Shown: in pieces, positions 22,197-34,546 of the stretch
Position numbering within the stretch: the first letter of the stretch is position 1
Layout: every line of letters begins with the position of its first letter
Source: Triticum aestivum
Lineage: Eukaryota; Streptophyta; Magnoliopsida; Poales; Poaceae
Assembly: GCF_018294505.1 (NCBI RefSeq)
Contig: NC_057813.1
Location: 315,645,077-315,709,076, forward strand
Direction of reading: 5' to 3'
Length of the DNA: 64,000 nucleotides
Notes under the pieces: model-generated
Databases searched by the model: none
What the model saw: the letters and a program-made list of their open reading frames with translations, nothing else
Told to the model about the DNA's origin: nothing
Program-made: the position numbers and the translations under genes

Positions 22197-25100
22197 TTGA
22201 CCTCTGGGGTAGTTCACATCTTTGTCTCCATGAATAACAATAATAGAAGTTGGAACATTCTGAACTGGAATATTAGAGGGATGAATTCACAGGATAAATG
22301 GCTGGCTTTAAGGCAGAAAATTGATGAGAGTGACTGCAATATTCTGTGCTTACAAGAAACTAAGAGAGAAAACTTTCATGCTGCTTACTTAAAAAATTTC
22401 TGTCCCAATAGAATCAATAAGTTTGCTTTCCTTCCTTCTATTGGAGCTTCAGGGGGTCTCCTAGTGGCTTGGAATGGCTCTCTCTTTACTGGAGAAGTAA
22501 TTGCTCAAAACAGATTTTCACTCTCCATCCAGTTCACAAGTTTGCTCTCCAATCAGTCCTGGCTTCTCACCAATATTTATGGTCCTTGTGACTCACAGGA
22601 CAAAATTGAGTTCATTGAGTGGTTTTTGAATATTCATATGCCTGATGATGTAGACTGGATTCTTATGGGAGACTTCAATTTCATGAGGGCCCCAATAGAC
22701 AGGAATAGACCTGGTGGAGATGTTAATGAGATGCTCATGTTCAATGAAGCAATTAGTAATCAAGGTTTAGTGGAGCTACCATTGCATGGAAGGAAATTTA
22801 GCTGGAGTAACATGCAGCAAAATCCTCTGCTGGTTAAACTTGATTGGTTCTTCACTTCAGCTTCCTGGATGACCACATTCCCAAACACTATGGTGCTACC
22901 TCTTGCAAAACCAATTTCAGACCACTTGCCATGTGTAATCAAAGTTGGTACCTCAATTCCCAAAGCAAAAGTCTTTAGATTTGAGAACTATTGGTTGCAG
23001 CACTCAGACTTCAAGCAGGTGGTTCTTGCTGCTTGGAATATTCCAGTTGGGAACCTTGATTCAGTCAAATGTTTAAATGCAAAGTTTAAAAATTTAAGGA
23101 GAGATTTGAAGTTGTGGGCCAGATCTCTAGCTTGTCTGAAAACCCAAATTGCTAAAATCAATGAACTCATTTTTCTTTGGGACTTTTTTGAGGAGTTTAG
23201 AGCTTTGGACACTTATGAATGGAATTGTAGGATTCTCCTCAAAGAGCATCTTCTAGTTCTTTTGAAGAACCAAAATATTTATTGGAAGCAGAGGGGGAAA
23301 ATTAAAGGGGTAAAATTTGGGGATGAAAATACCAAATTCTTTCATACCAAGGCCTCTATCAACCACATGCATAATCATATTGCTGTCCTGCAAAATGAGG
23401 ATCAAGTTGACATTTCTGATCATGCTGGGAAAGCTGCTATTCTATGGGATACATATAAGAAAAGAATGGGGACTTCTCACAAAACTACCATGCATTTTGA
23501 CTTGGAGTCATTGTTTCAACAGAGACATGATCCCACACTTTTTGAGTCCTTGGAACTGCCTTTTTCTGAGGAGGAAATCAATGATGTTGTAAAGGAATTA
23601 CCTTTGGATAAATCACCTGGTCCTGATGGCTTCAATAATGAGTTCTTAAAAGCTTGTTGGGACATAATTAAAGGAGATGTGCTCAAATTCATTTCTGAGT
23701 TCCATGCTGGACAAATCTCTCTGGAGAGTTTGAACACCTCATTCATAACTCTTATTCCAAAAGGAAATTCTCCTCTAACAACAAATGATTACAGGCCAAT
23801 CTCCCTCCTTAATTGTTGTCTCAAGCTAGTCACTAAACTGTTGGCAAACATGTTACAGAAAGTCATCTTAAAGCTGGTCCACATTAATCAATATGGCTTC
23901 CTCAAAGAGAGATCTATTCATGACTGCCTGGGCTGGGGTTATGAATATTTACATCAGTGCCATAAATCAAAGGAAGAGATTATTGTGTTGAAATTGGACT
24001 TTGAAAAAGCCTTTGACACCATTGAACATCAGGCAATTCTGGATATTTTAAAAGCTAAAGGCTTTGGAGATAGATGGATTAACTGGATCAAAATGATGTT
24101 CACTTCTGCATCTTCTGCCATACTGCTTAATGGTGTGCCTGGTAAAAAATTCTACTGCCTCAAAGGTGTGAGACAAGGAGACCCTCTGTCACCACTTCTC
24201 TTTGTGCTTGCTGCAGATCTTCTTCAGTCAATCCTCAACAAGGCCATGGAAAGGGGTTTGCTTTCTTCACCACTACAAGTGCATTCTTGCCCCGATTTCC
24301 CAATAGTGCAGTATGCAGATGACACTTTGGTCCTCCTTCAAGCAGATGCCAAACAACTTCACTGCCTCAAGGCCCTCCATAATACTTTTGCTGATGCTAC
24401 TGGACTGAAAGTTAATTACTCTAAATCTAGCCTCATCTCACTCAATGTACCCGAAGAGAAAGTTGAAATTCTGACTAATACTTTCCATTGTAAAAGGGAA
24501 TTCTTTCCCATCCAATATTTGGGTGCACCTCTGGGTATTTATAAACCAACTGTTGAGCAATGTTTACCTATGGTCACAAGACTTCAGAACAAGCTTATGG
24601 GACTATCATCTTTTTTGACCATGGCCGGAAGACTTTTGTTGGTAAAATCTGTGCTTAACTCTTTGCTGATTTACCTTATGGGATGTCTTGATGTACCTGT
24701 CACCATTAAAGCTCAAGCAATTAAACTGTTGAGGCACTACCTCTGGAGAGGTCCTGATTTGGAGGATCATAGGCCTGCCATGGTGGCTTGGAGTACTGTT
24801 TGTAGGCCAAAGGACCAAGGAGGATTGGGAGTGATGGATATCTTTGTCCAAAACAAAGCTCTGCTGCTCAAGAATCTCCACAAGTTTTATAACAGACACA
24901 ACATTCCATGGGTTAACTTGATCTGGGAAGCACATTACAGCGTTGATTCACTGCCTGGCAACAATTGGACAGGTTCTTTCTGGTGGAAAGCTAATCTAAA
25001 GCTCATTGACAATTTCAACTCCATGGCCAGATGCCACATTGGAGATGGCAAAAGTGCATTCTTCTGGTCTGACCTTTGGCACTCTGCTTACATGCAAGAC

Positions 25101-25850
25101 ATGTTCCCTCATCTCTTTTCTTTTGTGAAGAATAGGAACTCCACTGTGTATACCATCATTCACACTGAATTTTTGGAGGATCTCTTTCACTTACCATTGA
25201 CAGTGGAAGCATTCCAAGAATTTGAAGCAATGGAAGACATTTGTATAGCTTTGAGGGGTTCTGAATATCTGGAATGTACTGATACCTGGAGCTATATTTG
25301 GGGAAGTCATCAATTCTCAGTTGCAAAGGCATATAAACTGATGATGGGTGTTAAAATAGTGCCACAACACTTTAACTGGATCTGGAATAGCTCTTGTCAA
25401 CCCAAGCACAAGGTGTTCTTTTGGAGATTACTACATGACAGACTCAATATCAGGAATCTCCTTAGAAGGAAAACTTTTCACTTGGACAATTATAATTGTG
25501 CTGTAAACAATTGCCAGTAAGAGGAAACACTTCAACACCTCTTTTGGACATGTCCTTTTGCTGCACAGTTTTGGGATATGATCTGTCCCACTAGGCAGAG
25601 AAATGCATCAGTTCTTGAGGCTTTTGCTGATCTAAAACTGAAACTTCATGTGCCTTTCTTCATGGAAATCATCATCCTGGCTTCATGGGCCATCTGGATC
25701 ACTAGGAACAATCTCATTTTTCAGGACATACAACCAAGCATTCAAGGATGGAAAGGAATCTTCTTGGAGGAACTAAATTTGCTAAGATTCAGAATTAAGA
25801 AGAGCTATGCTAGAGCTTTCTGTCTCTGGCTTGACAACCTTGTCCTGTAA
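22197..25850 (+). pseudogene. LINE ORF2: endonuclease and reverse transcriptase, one stop
   Basis: 1107 open codons, then a single TAA (25518-25520), then 109 more codons in the same frame. Residues 10-250 form the apurinic-type endonuclease: [25 protein letters not shown] and the closing SDHLP. Residues about 470-760 are the reverse transcriptase: [44 protein letters not shown] and QYADD at about residue 705. The stop falls inside the C-terminal zinc-binding domain (zf-RVT), between CAVNNCQ and the following HLFWTCPFA. The protein nicks DNA and copies its RNA at the nick. [13 protein letters not shown] (22230) is the better start, since the endonuclease fold begins right after it. Nearly everything is intact, so the insertion is fairly recent. 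Confidence 0.93.
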
Positions 25851-26027
25851 TCTTTTGTTTTTTTACTAGCTGTTAGCTGGTAGTTTTTTTCTCTTTCTTT
25901 CTTTCTTTCTTTTCTTTGTTTTTGGTCTATTGGCTTACCTCAAGCCCTTTTGTATTGCTGGACCTCTTTGCTGATTTATAATAAAAATTGCAGTGGGGTT
26001 TTGCGCTACTGTGTATAGTAAAAAAAA
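25851..26027 (+). other. LINE 3' untranslated region
   Basis: Contains a CTTT microsatellite (25891-25910), a TTTATAATAAAA signal and the short A tail. Confidence 0.6.
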
Positions 26028-26462
26028 TTGGCTTTATGAAAATTTGTAAACCATAGAGCTTTCCACCAGCCATATATGCATGTAGTATAGCCATGTCATT
26101 TCATTACTCTCTGTGTGTTACTTTGCCAGCATATTCCATGTGCTGACCCGTTTTTGGGCTGCAACGTTAATGTTGCAGACTTTTTAGACGATGAGTAAGA
26201 TGCCTTAGAATCGTGGTCCTATACTCAGTGATGCTGTTGGAGTTGATGGACTCACTTATCTTCCAAGCCTTCCGCTGTTATCGTTATTAGATGGCCTTAA
26301 GCCATATTTATTGTAATAAGCTCTCTTTTGAGACATTCGATGTAATAAGTGTGTGATTGCCACTCTGTTATAAATCCTTCAAGTACTAAGCGTGTCAGCA
26401 TTACTGATCCAGGGATGACACTGATGCACAGAGATCGGATTGTTTGAGGTCTGGTCGCTACA
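26028..26462 (+). repeat. Left LTR of the chromovirus, part 2
   Basis: Continues the LTR after the LINE and ends GGTCGCTACA, the same end as the right LTR at 34541. Confidence 0.9.
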
Positions 26463-26465
26463 AGA

Positions 26466-26477
26466 TGGTATCAGAGC
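26466..26477 (+). promoter_or_regulatory. Primer binding site, initiator tRNA-Met type
   Basis: TGGTATCAGAGC, three bases after the LTR, is the standard plant tRNA-Met primer site. Confidence 0.92.
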
Positions 26478-26573
26478 ACACGCTGACTGTAGGACACGAC
26501 GATTAAGCCAAAGCCCTAGATCACTACTCTCTCTTCTCATTCTGACTCCTCATCTTTGCTACTCTCTTTTAGG

Positions 26574-27311
26574 ATGACGAATGCAAGAAGCAAGTTCACG
26601 CAACCGGATGAAGATACACCCTTTGGACGACACCTGAAGAAAGTCACTAGATACCTGAACATCGGAGTACCAACCTTCACTGGGACCTACAATGCCACTT
26701 TACCTGAATAGGAGTGCTGGATGATTCAAGTTCAAGTTCCAGGAAGAACGTTCATGCCCGTCACTAAACCCATAGAGTTTTCCTTTGATGCACCAACCTG
26801 GAGTCTAGGAAAGAGCATGGCAGCCCACATCACGATGGGACGTATTGGAGAAGTTTACCACATAGAGCTTAAGGATACTATCTACCAGATTTGTGGGCGC
26901 GGAGATGAACAATGGGAGATGATCAGCACCAGGAAGGATAGATCAATTGCAGCTTTCATCTAGGAGTTAAACCAGCACATTCGAGGCCAGGAGAACCAGA
27001 TGTGCGCAGGCATGATAGATCTGAAGAAGGCCATGACCAAGATCATGGAACTGGAGGAAGAACTCAAGTCTAGACGCGATGGATATGAGGAGGAAATAGC
27101 AACACTAGTGGAGAAGAGCGATGATCTGAAGAAGAAGCTGAAAGTATTTATGGGATTCCCCGCGACGGAAGGAGAAGATGAAGATTTCACATGTCCAGAG
27201 AATTACATCATCATTGACGACACCGACTCGGACCCAGATGATAGTGATGATGACTATGTTGACGAAGCTAGAGCAGATATCATGGAGTCTTCATCGGAGC
27301 AGTTTTTCTAG
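26574..27311 (+). pseudogene. Extra ORF upstream of gag, two TAG stops
   Basis: One continuous frame from ATG 26574 to TAG 27311 is interrupted only at 26709-26711 and 26961-26963, both TAG; 245 codons in all. The first two thirds look globular (GRHLKKVTRYLNIGVP, then QVPGRTFMPVTKPIEF, then WEMISTRKDRSIAAF). The last third is a predicted coiled coil (KKAMTKIMELEEELKSRRD to about KKKLK) followed by an acidic tail (DDTDSDPDDSDDDYVDE). I recognise no catalytic motif. It lies 112 bp after the LTR and 200 bp before gag on the same strand. The frame is clear of other disruptions over 700 bp, which argues that it was maintained as a protein until recently. Function unknown. Confidence 0.7.
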
Positions 27312-27514
27312 TCGACCACCATAACAGTAGTAGTATTTCCCCCATATATCTAGTATAGTCCGAGCACTTTATGTCACGATAGATAGACCGTTGTATGCCC
27401 TTGTTTGAATTGATTGGAGTGTTTTGTTTGAAATTTGACTCATGTGCATATGGGTAGTGTTTTTCCCTCTAGACCTCATTCTATTCTATATTCTCATCTT
27501 TTCTAAAACCTCAG

Positions 27515-29012
27515 ATGCCTCCGAGACGTGACAACGGATTTGCTTTCCCACCGGAGCTCACTCTGTTGATCCAGCAGCAGAATGCCCTGATGCAGTTGTT
27601 AGTTCAGAATCAGAATCAGGGGAACAACAACAACAACAACCCACCACCACCACCACCTGTTGACCACTTAACCCGTTTTCTTAGGCCGAATCCGCCGGTG
27701 TTCTCCAATAGCACCGAGCTGATTGTTGCAGATGATTGGCTTCGCAAGACAGCCAGGGAGTTGACCACTGCAGGATGCACAGATGCGGAGAAGGTGCGAT
27801 TTTCCGCACATCAGCTTGATGGACCCGCAACATCATGGTGGGAGAATTTCACAGCCACCTATCCAGTAGACACTGTCACATGGGATCAGTTTCAGCAGGC
27901 TTTCCGTACTGCCCATGTTTTAGCAGGAGCAATGGCCATGAAGAAGCATGAGTTTCGCAACTTACGCCAAGGAGGAAGGACAGTTGGCCAATATGTGGAT
28001 GACTTTAGTAAGTTAGCGCGTTATGCCCCAGATGACGTTGCTACGGATGCAGCTAGCAAGAGAAGTTTATGGAAGGACTGAATGATGAGCTGAGCATGCA
28101 GTTGATGGTAGCAAGTTTTAACAACTACCAGGAGTTGGTAGATCGTGCTCTTATGATTGAAGGGAAGCAGCAACAGATTGAGAACCGCAAGAGGAAATAT
28201 GGACAAGGGAAGTACAATTCTGGAGCTCAGCAGAAGCCACGTTTTACCCCGAAGTTAGGAGGACAATTTCAGCATACCCATGGAGGAGGTAGTTCGCATA
28301 ATCATAATGGTCCCAAGAATGGTAATGGGAATGGAGGAAGCAACGGCCAGAACCTTACCAACCCATCAACCCCAGCCAAGAAAGATTTGAGCCAAGTCAC
28401 TTGCTTTAAATGTCAGAAGACCGGACATTATGCCAATGAATGTCCCGAAGGCCAGAATGGAAATGGCAATGGAAGCTATGGGAAGAAGCCGAACCCTTTC
28501 AATAGGGGACAGGTGAACCACGTTAACGTGGAGGAGGTTGAAGCTCAGCCAGATGCAGTAATAGGTAAGTTTTTGGTTAAGTCATTTACTGCACTCGTTC
28601 TTTTTGATACCGGTGCATCGCATTCATATATATCAAGGGGATTTGTGGATAAGTACAAACTGCCAACCAAAGCCCTTAGGTCACCCATGTTAGTAACCTC
28701 GCCTGGAGCAGAGTATATGGCTAGCCTATGATGTGATCAGTTACCATTAAGGATTGGTAGCTACTTGTTTCCCTCGGACCTAATAGTATTGGAATCACAA
28801 GTATTGGATGTGATATTAGGCATGGATTGGTTATCGAAGTATGGAGGGAACATTGAATGCGCCAGTAGGACAATTTTGCTTACAACGCCAGAAGGAAGAA
28901 GGATCAAGTATGTATCCCGGCATGAGCCGAGGAGGACACAAGTAAACTCGTTAACAGGAGTTGTGCAGGCGGAAGTACCAGTGGTGAAGGATTTTCCTGA
29001 TGTGTTTTAGAG
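27515..29012 (+). pseudogene. Chromovirus gag and protease, frameshifted
   Basis: Starts MPPRRDNGFAFPPELTLL and has an Asn/Pro-rich run (residues 34-48). The capsid domain spans WLRKTARELTTAGCTD to EFRNLRQGGRTVGQYVDDF. A frameshift near 28065 moves the frame to EGLNDELSMQLMV. The zinc knuckle CFKCQKTGHYANEC lies at 28408-28449. The protease active site is LFDTGASHSYIS (28600-28635). A TGA at 28729-28731 interrupts the protease; the frame continues through VILGMDWLSKYGG and stops at TAG 29008, where a one-base loss shifts it relative to pol. Gag would form the particle and bind RNA; the protease would cut the polyprotein. Confidence 0.88.
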
Positions 29013-29015
29013 GAG

Positions 29016-31910
29016 TTGCTAGGCATGCCACCGGATAGAGACATTGAGTTTTTGATTGAGCTTTTACCAGGCACATGGCCAATATCAAAGAGACCATACA
29101 GAATGCCCGCAAAGGATTTGGAGGAAATTAAAAAGCAGGTTAAGGAGTTACTAGATGAAGGATATATTCGCCCAAGTTCTTCACCTTGGGGATCACCAGT
29201 ACTTCTAGTAGAGAAGAAGGACGGATCATTGAGGATGGTTGTTGATTATCGAGGATTGAATGCAGTAACAATCAAGAACAAATACCCACTACCGATGATC
29301 AATGATCTGTTTGACCGATTGCAACGAGCTAAGGTATTTTACAAGATCGATTTGCGATCAGGATACCATCAGTTGAAGATTCGAGAGCAGGATATACCTA
29401 AGACGGCTTTTACCACCAGGTATGGGCTGTATGAGTACATTGTTATGTCATTTGGTCTAACTAACGCACCTGCCTATTTCATGAACATGATGAACAAGGT
29501 GTTTATGGAGTTTTTGGATAAGTTCGTCATGGTGTTCATTGATGATATTTTGGTCTACTCGAAGAACGAAGAAGAGCATAAGGAGCATTTGCGTTTGGTA
29601 CTCGAGAAGCTCAGAGAACACCAGTTATATGCCAAGTTCAGCAAGTGTGAGTTTTGGTTGAAGGAAGTTGGATTCCTTGGACATGTTATATCCGGAGAAG
29701 GTATAGCAGTAGACCCCACCAAAGTTGTCACCGTGACAAACTGGGAAGCACCAACAACGGTTGGAGAGATCTGGAGTTTTCTTGGACTCGCAGGATATTA
29801 TCGGAGATTTATTGAGAACTACTCGAAGATTGCAAAGCCTATGACAGAATTGTTGAAGAAGGATACCAAGTTCAATTGGACTGAGGAGTGTGAGGCTAGT
29901 TTCCAGGAGTTGAAGGAACGTTTGGTTACCTCGCCAATATTCATTCTGCCAGATCAGAGTAAGGATTACGAACTGTATTGCGACGCTTCACGTCGAGGAC
30001 TTGGAGCAGTACTTATGCAGGAGGGGAGAGTTGTTTCGTATGCTTCACGACAGTTGAAACCTTGTGAGTTGAATTATGCCACACATGATTTGGAGTTAGC
30101 AGCCGTAGTGCATGCTTTGAAGACGTGGAGACATTTTCTCATCGGAAATCATTGTGAGGTGTACACGGATCACAAGAGTTTGAAGTACATTTTCACGCAG
30201 AAGGAGTTGAATGTCAGGAAGAGGAGATGGTTGGAACTCATCAAGGATTATGACATGAGATTGCATTATCACCCGGGAAAGGCTAACATAGTAACCGACG
30301 CATTGAGCCGTAAGAGTCATGTCAACACACTTATGACCGGAGAGTTACCGAAGGAGCTAGCCGAGGACATTCGTGAGCTATGTTTGGAGATAGTTCCGAG
30401 AGGCTATGTAGCAGCATTGGAGATTCAGTTGACCCTGATGGATAAGATCAGAGAAGCTCAGAAGACTGACAAGGAAATTACTGATATAAAGGAGAGGATG
30501 AGCAAAGGCAAAGCTAAGGGATTTCGTGAAGATGAGCACGATACCCTATGGTGTGAAGATCGTGTTTATGTGCCTAATGACCCGAAGATCAGGAAGTTGA
30601 TTCTACAGGAGGCTCATGATTCACCATATTCGATTCACCCAGGAAATACCAAGATGTATTTGGATTTCAAGGATACTTTCTGGTGGACCGGAATGAAGAA
30701 GGATATTGCGGAATATGTAGCAGTTTGTGACGTATGTCAGAGAGTAAAAGCAGAGCATCAGAAGCCAGCAGGACTGCTGCAACCATTGCCGATACCCGAA
30801 TGGAAGTGGGATAAGCTAGGCATGAATTTTATTACGGGATTGCCCAGGACTCGTTCAGGCTATGACTCGATTTGGGTTATAGTCGATCGTTTGACAAAGG
30901 TAGCACATTTCATCCCAGTGAAGACCACTTACACCAGTGCTAAGTTGGCCAAGATATACATGACCAGGATCGTATGTCTGCATGGAGTTCCGAGGAGCAT
31001 TGTATCAGATAGTGGAACCCAGTTTACCTCAAAGTTCTGGAATCAGTTGCACGAAACTTTGGGAATCAGACTAGAGTTCAGTACAGCTTTTCACCCGCAG
31101 ACAGATGGAGAGACAGAGAGAGTTAAACAGATTTTGGAAGATATGCTAAGATCTTGTGCGCTAAATTATGGATCAAGTTGGGACGACAATTTGCCATATG
31201 CAGAGTTTTCTTACAACAACAGTTATCAATCCAGTTTGAAGATGACCCCTTTCGAAGCCTTATACGGAAGGAGGTGCAGGACCCCATTGTCGTGGGATGA
31301 AGTTGGAGACCACCAGTTGTTTGGACCGGATTGGATTAAGGAGTCTGAACGGAAGGTGAAGTTGATTCGTGATAGACTCAAGGTATTCCAGTCCAGGCAG
31401 AAAAGCTATGCAGATTCAAAACGCAAGGAGATAGTTTACGAAGTCGGAGATAGAGTTTATCTTCGTGTATCTCCACTTCGAGGGATTAAGCGCTTTGGAG
31501 TTAAGGGTAAATTAGCGCCACGTTTTGTGGGACCATACAAATTTTTGGAGCGTATGGGAGAAGTTGCCTACAAGTTGGAATTACCCGAAGGATTGTCAGC
31601 AGTTCACGATGTATTCCACGTTTCTCAGTTGAAGAAGTGCCACACAGAGATGGCTGATATACCGCTGAGAGATACAGTGCCGCTAGAGGCGATTCAGTTG
31701 GACAATGATTTGACCTATGCGGAGAAACCAGTCAAGATTCTTGAAAATGCCAGCCGAGTAACCCGCAGCAAGGTTATCAAATTTGGCAAAGTTCAGTGGA
31801 GCCACCACATGAAAGATGAAGCCACCTGGGAGCGAGAGGAAGATCTGCTGAAGGACCATCCTCACCTATTTTCTAGCCAACCCAAATCTCGAGGGCGAGA
31901 TTCATCTTAA
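29016..31910 (+). CDS. Chromovirus pol: RT, RNase H, integrase, chromodomain
   Basis: 964 codons without a stop; the marked ATG is an internal Met, because translation would normally arrive from gag-protease. Reverse transcriptase spans about residues 40-240 with [25 protein letters not shown] and FIDDIL at 174-179. RNase H follows ([13 protein letters not shown], then [10 protein letters not shown], then NIVTDALSR). Integrase has the zinc-binding H-H-C-C region ([12 protein letters not shown] to VCDVCQRVK, about 530-580) and the core acidic residues in [22 protein letters not shown] and [11 protein letters not shown] (about 622-705). The C-terminal 60 residues form a chromodomain ([20 protein letters not shown]), which in this group guides integration to particular chromatin. 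The frame ends at TAA directly followed by the polypurine tract. Only the upstream frameshift disables it. Confidence 0.95.
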   Translation: MLGMPPDRDIEFLIELLPGTWPISKRPYRMPAKDLEEIKKQVKELLDEGYIRPSSSPWGSPVLLVEKKDGSLRMVVDYRGLNAVTIKNKYPLPMINDLFDRLQRAKVFYKIDLRSGYHQLKIREQDIPKTAFTTRYGLYEYIVMSFGLTNAPAYFMNMMNKVFMEFLDKFVMVFIDDILVYSKNEEEHKEHLRLVLEKLREHQLYAKFSKCEFWLKEVGFLGHVISGEGIAVDPTKVVTVTNWEAPTTVGEIWSFLGLAGYYRRFIENYSKIAKPMTELLKKDTKFNWTEECEASFQELKERLVTSPIFILPDQSKDYELYCDASRRGLGAVLMQEGRVVSYASRQLKPCELNYATHDLELAAVVHALKTWRHFLIGNHCEVYTDHKSLKYIFTQKELNVRKRRWLELIKDYDMRLHYHPGKANIVTDALSRKSHVNTLMTGELPKELAEDIRELCLEIVPRGYVAALEIQLTLMDKIREAQKTDKEITDIKERMSKGKAKGFREDEHDTLWCEDRVYVPNDPKIRKLILQEAHDSPYSIHPGNTKMYLDFKDTFWWTGMKKDIAEYVAVCDVCQRVKAEHQKPAGLLQPLPIPEWKWDKLGMNFITGLPRTRSGYDSIWVIVDRLTKVAHFIPVKTTYTSAKLAKIYMTRIVCLHGVPRSIVSDSGTQFTSKFWNQLHETLGIRLEFSTAFHPQTDGETERVKQILEDMLRSCALNYGSSWDDNLPYAEFSYNNSYQSSLKMTPFEALYGRRCRTPLSWDEVGDHQLFGPDWIKESERKVKLIRDRLKVFQSRQKSYADSKRKEIVYEVGDRVYLRVSPLRGIKRFGVKGKLAPRFVGPYKFLERMGEVAYKLELPEGLSAVHDVFHVSQLKKCHTEMADIPLRDTVPLEAIQLDNDLTYAEKPVKILENASRVTRSKVIKFGKVQWSHHMKDEATWEREEDLLKDHPHLFSSQPKSRGRDSS

Positions 31911-31922
31911 GGGGGGTAGGTT
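31909..31922 (+). promoter_or_regulatory. Polypurine tract
   Basis: AAGGGGGGTAGGTT directly before the right LTR and overlapping the pol stop codon; it primes plus-strand synthesis. Confidence 0.85.
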
Positions 31923-34541
31923 TGTAACAACCCAAATTTTTAATTTGGAATGTTATACATAGATCATCATTGCATATCATATTTTTATTGCATTTTGGCT
32001 CGATCCTAGAAATTCTACGCAACTCAAGGACCCACGGAGAGAGTTGGGGATTTCGTAAATTTCATATTTGAGTTTTCTCAAAATTTTGAAATAGGATCAT
32101 TTGATTTTATTTATTTTATCTTCAATTATTTCAATCACAAAATATGAGAGAGGGAATAAAATGACTTTCCCAAAATATAGAAATATTGAGGATTTAATAA
32201 AAAAATCAAATAAGATTTTATTTTGGATTTTATTCCTATTTTATTTGAATTTAGGAAAAATGTGCGTTTTTCAAAATTGCATTTAGGCCCCAAATAAATT
32301 TTCATCTTGTCCGGCTTGATTTTAGAAGTCGGGGAAAATTTATTTCGGGATTTTTGGAGTCCGTTTAGTATTTCTTTCGTTTGTTTTTCTGCACGAAATT
32401 ATTAAAAAAAAAAGTCCGAACCGACCTTGGGCCATAACCGGCCAGGACTCCGCCTGGCCGGGGGTCTTTAAATAGCGCCGCCCCGGGCCGACCCCAACCC
32501 AACCGCCGCCCCAGCCCAGCCGCCACCACCCGCGCCCAAACCCTAACCCTAATCCGCCATCGACGCCTGCCGCCGCCGCCGCCCCGCGCCACCGTCACCG
32601 GAGCCGCCGCCACCGGACCCCGCCGCCGAGGTTGACCCCCCCGCCGCCATTTTTTTTGAGAAAAACCGTTCGGTTTTTCCATCGGTTTTTTGTTGTTTTT
32701 TTTAGATCTGTTTTTTTATTTGATTGGTTTTTTTCGGTTTAGGTTAATTAGCGAGCGTTCGCTCATACGTTCATTTTAACGAACGTGTTCATCGTTTAGA
32801 TCCGGATAACGAACGTTCGTTCATTAATCTGTTCGTCGTTTTTCTTTTTCTCGGATTTATTCCGCGATTTTTCTGATCGTGCTTTCTGATTCGATTTTAG
32901 TTTTAGTTTAACTTTTCGCTCGTTTATCGGAATCAGGCGATTCAAGCGCCTAGAGTTCCGTCTCGAAACCCTCTTTATGTTTAATCTACTCAAACAAGTT
33001 TTTACTTCTGTAAAATTTGACTTAGGTCCAGATTAGTAAACAAAGCTTGTTTCTTTCACTGTTTGACTTTCGTTGTTTCGTTCGATTTGATTCTTTTTGC
33101 CAACCGGAGTTCTTAAGTTGAACTTTCTGGTTAGATATCTTATTCGAGTTTTACCTGTGTATTAGATGAGTACTTATTGTATGCTTGTTTGTTTGTTTGC
33201 TTGCGATAGAGTACTCGGATTGCGCCGCGTGCTACTTCGAATCCCTAGGTTTCGCGGATCATCAGCAAGGCAAGTAACACTTTGATCATATCTCTTTACT
33301 ACCCAGTTTTATTGCATTATATCAACCCTCAAACAATTTGCTTGATTAGGATTTGATTAAATTGTGGGTTTTCGGAAGTAGATGAGGCAGTACCTATTAC
33401 CTGTTTTATTATCAAACCCTTGGGAGTTACTTCTGCGTTTCCTTATTATGCCATGCTATGCTAGTAGACGTGGATTGGGTGAGTGTATCCATGACAGATG
33501 TGAGATTGTTAATTAATGGTTTATTTAAGGTGGCAAATTTAATACACATCTGGGTGGATTGAGTCACTCGGGTATTCCAGGATTGCCTATTTGTTTTTGG
33601 ACCGCCACCCAGGCTCAAAGGGATCATAAGATTATTCATGCTAGAAACTCTGTGTGTAGCCACATGCTATTATGGGCTCTAGCATAGCTGAGTAAGTTGT
33701 GCGAACTCTTACGGTGGTAGACTAGCAGATGTAGGGGATGTAGGTGGTACGGTCTACCCAATCGTAAGGTGCTAGCGCTTCTGAAAGACTATGTCTCGGT
33801 CATCCGTTTCTCAAACACCATGAAGTGCGAGAAAACAAACGGAGGAGATCAAGTCTTGTGGGGAAAAGTGCGCAACCTCTGTAGAGTGTACAAACTAATC
33901 ATGATTAGCCCTGTCCCCGGTTATGGACGTTTTGAGTATCTAGTATTTGGATAATCATGTGAATCTCATCATGTTACTCTAATTAATATTGTTGGGTTTG
34001 TTTAATGATGATGATTAATTGGGATTGAGAATGCTGTCAACCATTCTCAATGTTTAACAACTACCATGATAGTTAAATAAATTGTATTGCTTCACAGTAG
34101 GGAAAAATTGGCTTTATGCAAAATTCTAACCATAGAGCTTTCCACCAGCCATATATGCATGTAGTATAGCCATGTCATTTCATTACTCTCTATGTGTTAC
34201 TTTGCCAACATATTCCATGTGCTGACCCATTTTCGGGCTACAACTTTAATGTTGCAGACTTTTCAGACGACGAGTAAGATGCCTTAGAATTGTGGTCCTA
34301 TACTCAGTGATGCCATTGGAGTTGATGGACTCACTTATCTTCCAAGCCTTCCGCTGTTATCGTTATTAGATGGCCTTAAGCCATATTTATTGTAATAAGC
34401 TCTCTTTTGAGACATTCGATGTAATAAATGTGTGTTTGCCACTCTGTTATAAATCCTTCAAGTACTGTGCGTGTCAGCATTACTGATCCAGGGATGACAC
34501 TGATGCACAGAGATCGGACTGTTTGAGGTCTGGTCGCTACA
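31923..34541 (+). repeat. Right LTR of the chromovirus
   Basis: 2619 bp, TGTAACAACCC to GGTCGCTACA. Compared with the left copy it has scattered substitutions and small indels, including an extra CCAACCGCCGCC-like insertion near 32500, so insertion was neither very recent nor ancient. Confidence 0.93.
32467..32475 (+). promoter_or_regulatory. TATA-like site in right LTR
   Basis: TTTAAATAG, the counterpart of 20401-20409. Confidence 0.4.
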
Positions 34542-34546
34542 CCACA

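Larger units (their letters stand above)
22054..26027 (+). mobile_element. L1-type LINE inserted in the chromovirus LTR
   Basis: Splits the LTR: the uninterrupted right LTR reads AGTAGGGAAAAATTGGC at 34098, whereas here AGTAGGGAAAAAATT is separated from AATTGGC by about 4 kb. The A-rich target sequence at both joints and the AGTAAAAAAAA tail fit target-primed insertion. Only about 140 bp precede the endonuclease ORF, so ORF1 is missing (5' truncation). The 3' end has TTTATAATAAAA before the tail. Exact borders are uncertain by several bases because the joint is A-rich. Confidence 0.9.
19858..34541 (+). mobile_element. Complete chromovirus (Ty3/Gypsy with chromodomain)
   Basis: LTRs at 19858-26462 (interrupted by a LINE) and 31923-34541 are flanked by identical CCACA on both sides (19853-19857 and 34542-34546). 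Between them come a tRNA-Met-type primer site, an extra ORF, gag, protease, reverse transcriptase, RNase H, integrase, a chromodomain and a polypurine tract, in that order. About 10.7 kb without the LINE. The tRNA-Met primer and C-terminal chromodomain point to the Tekay/Del side of the chromoviruses. The coding frames carry two TAG stops, one TGA and two frameshifts, so this copy cannot move alone. Confidence 0.92.
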
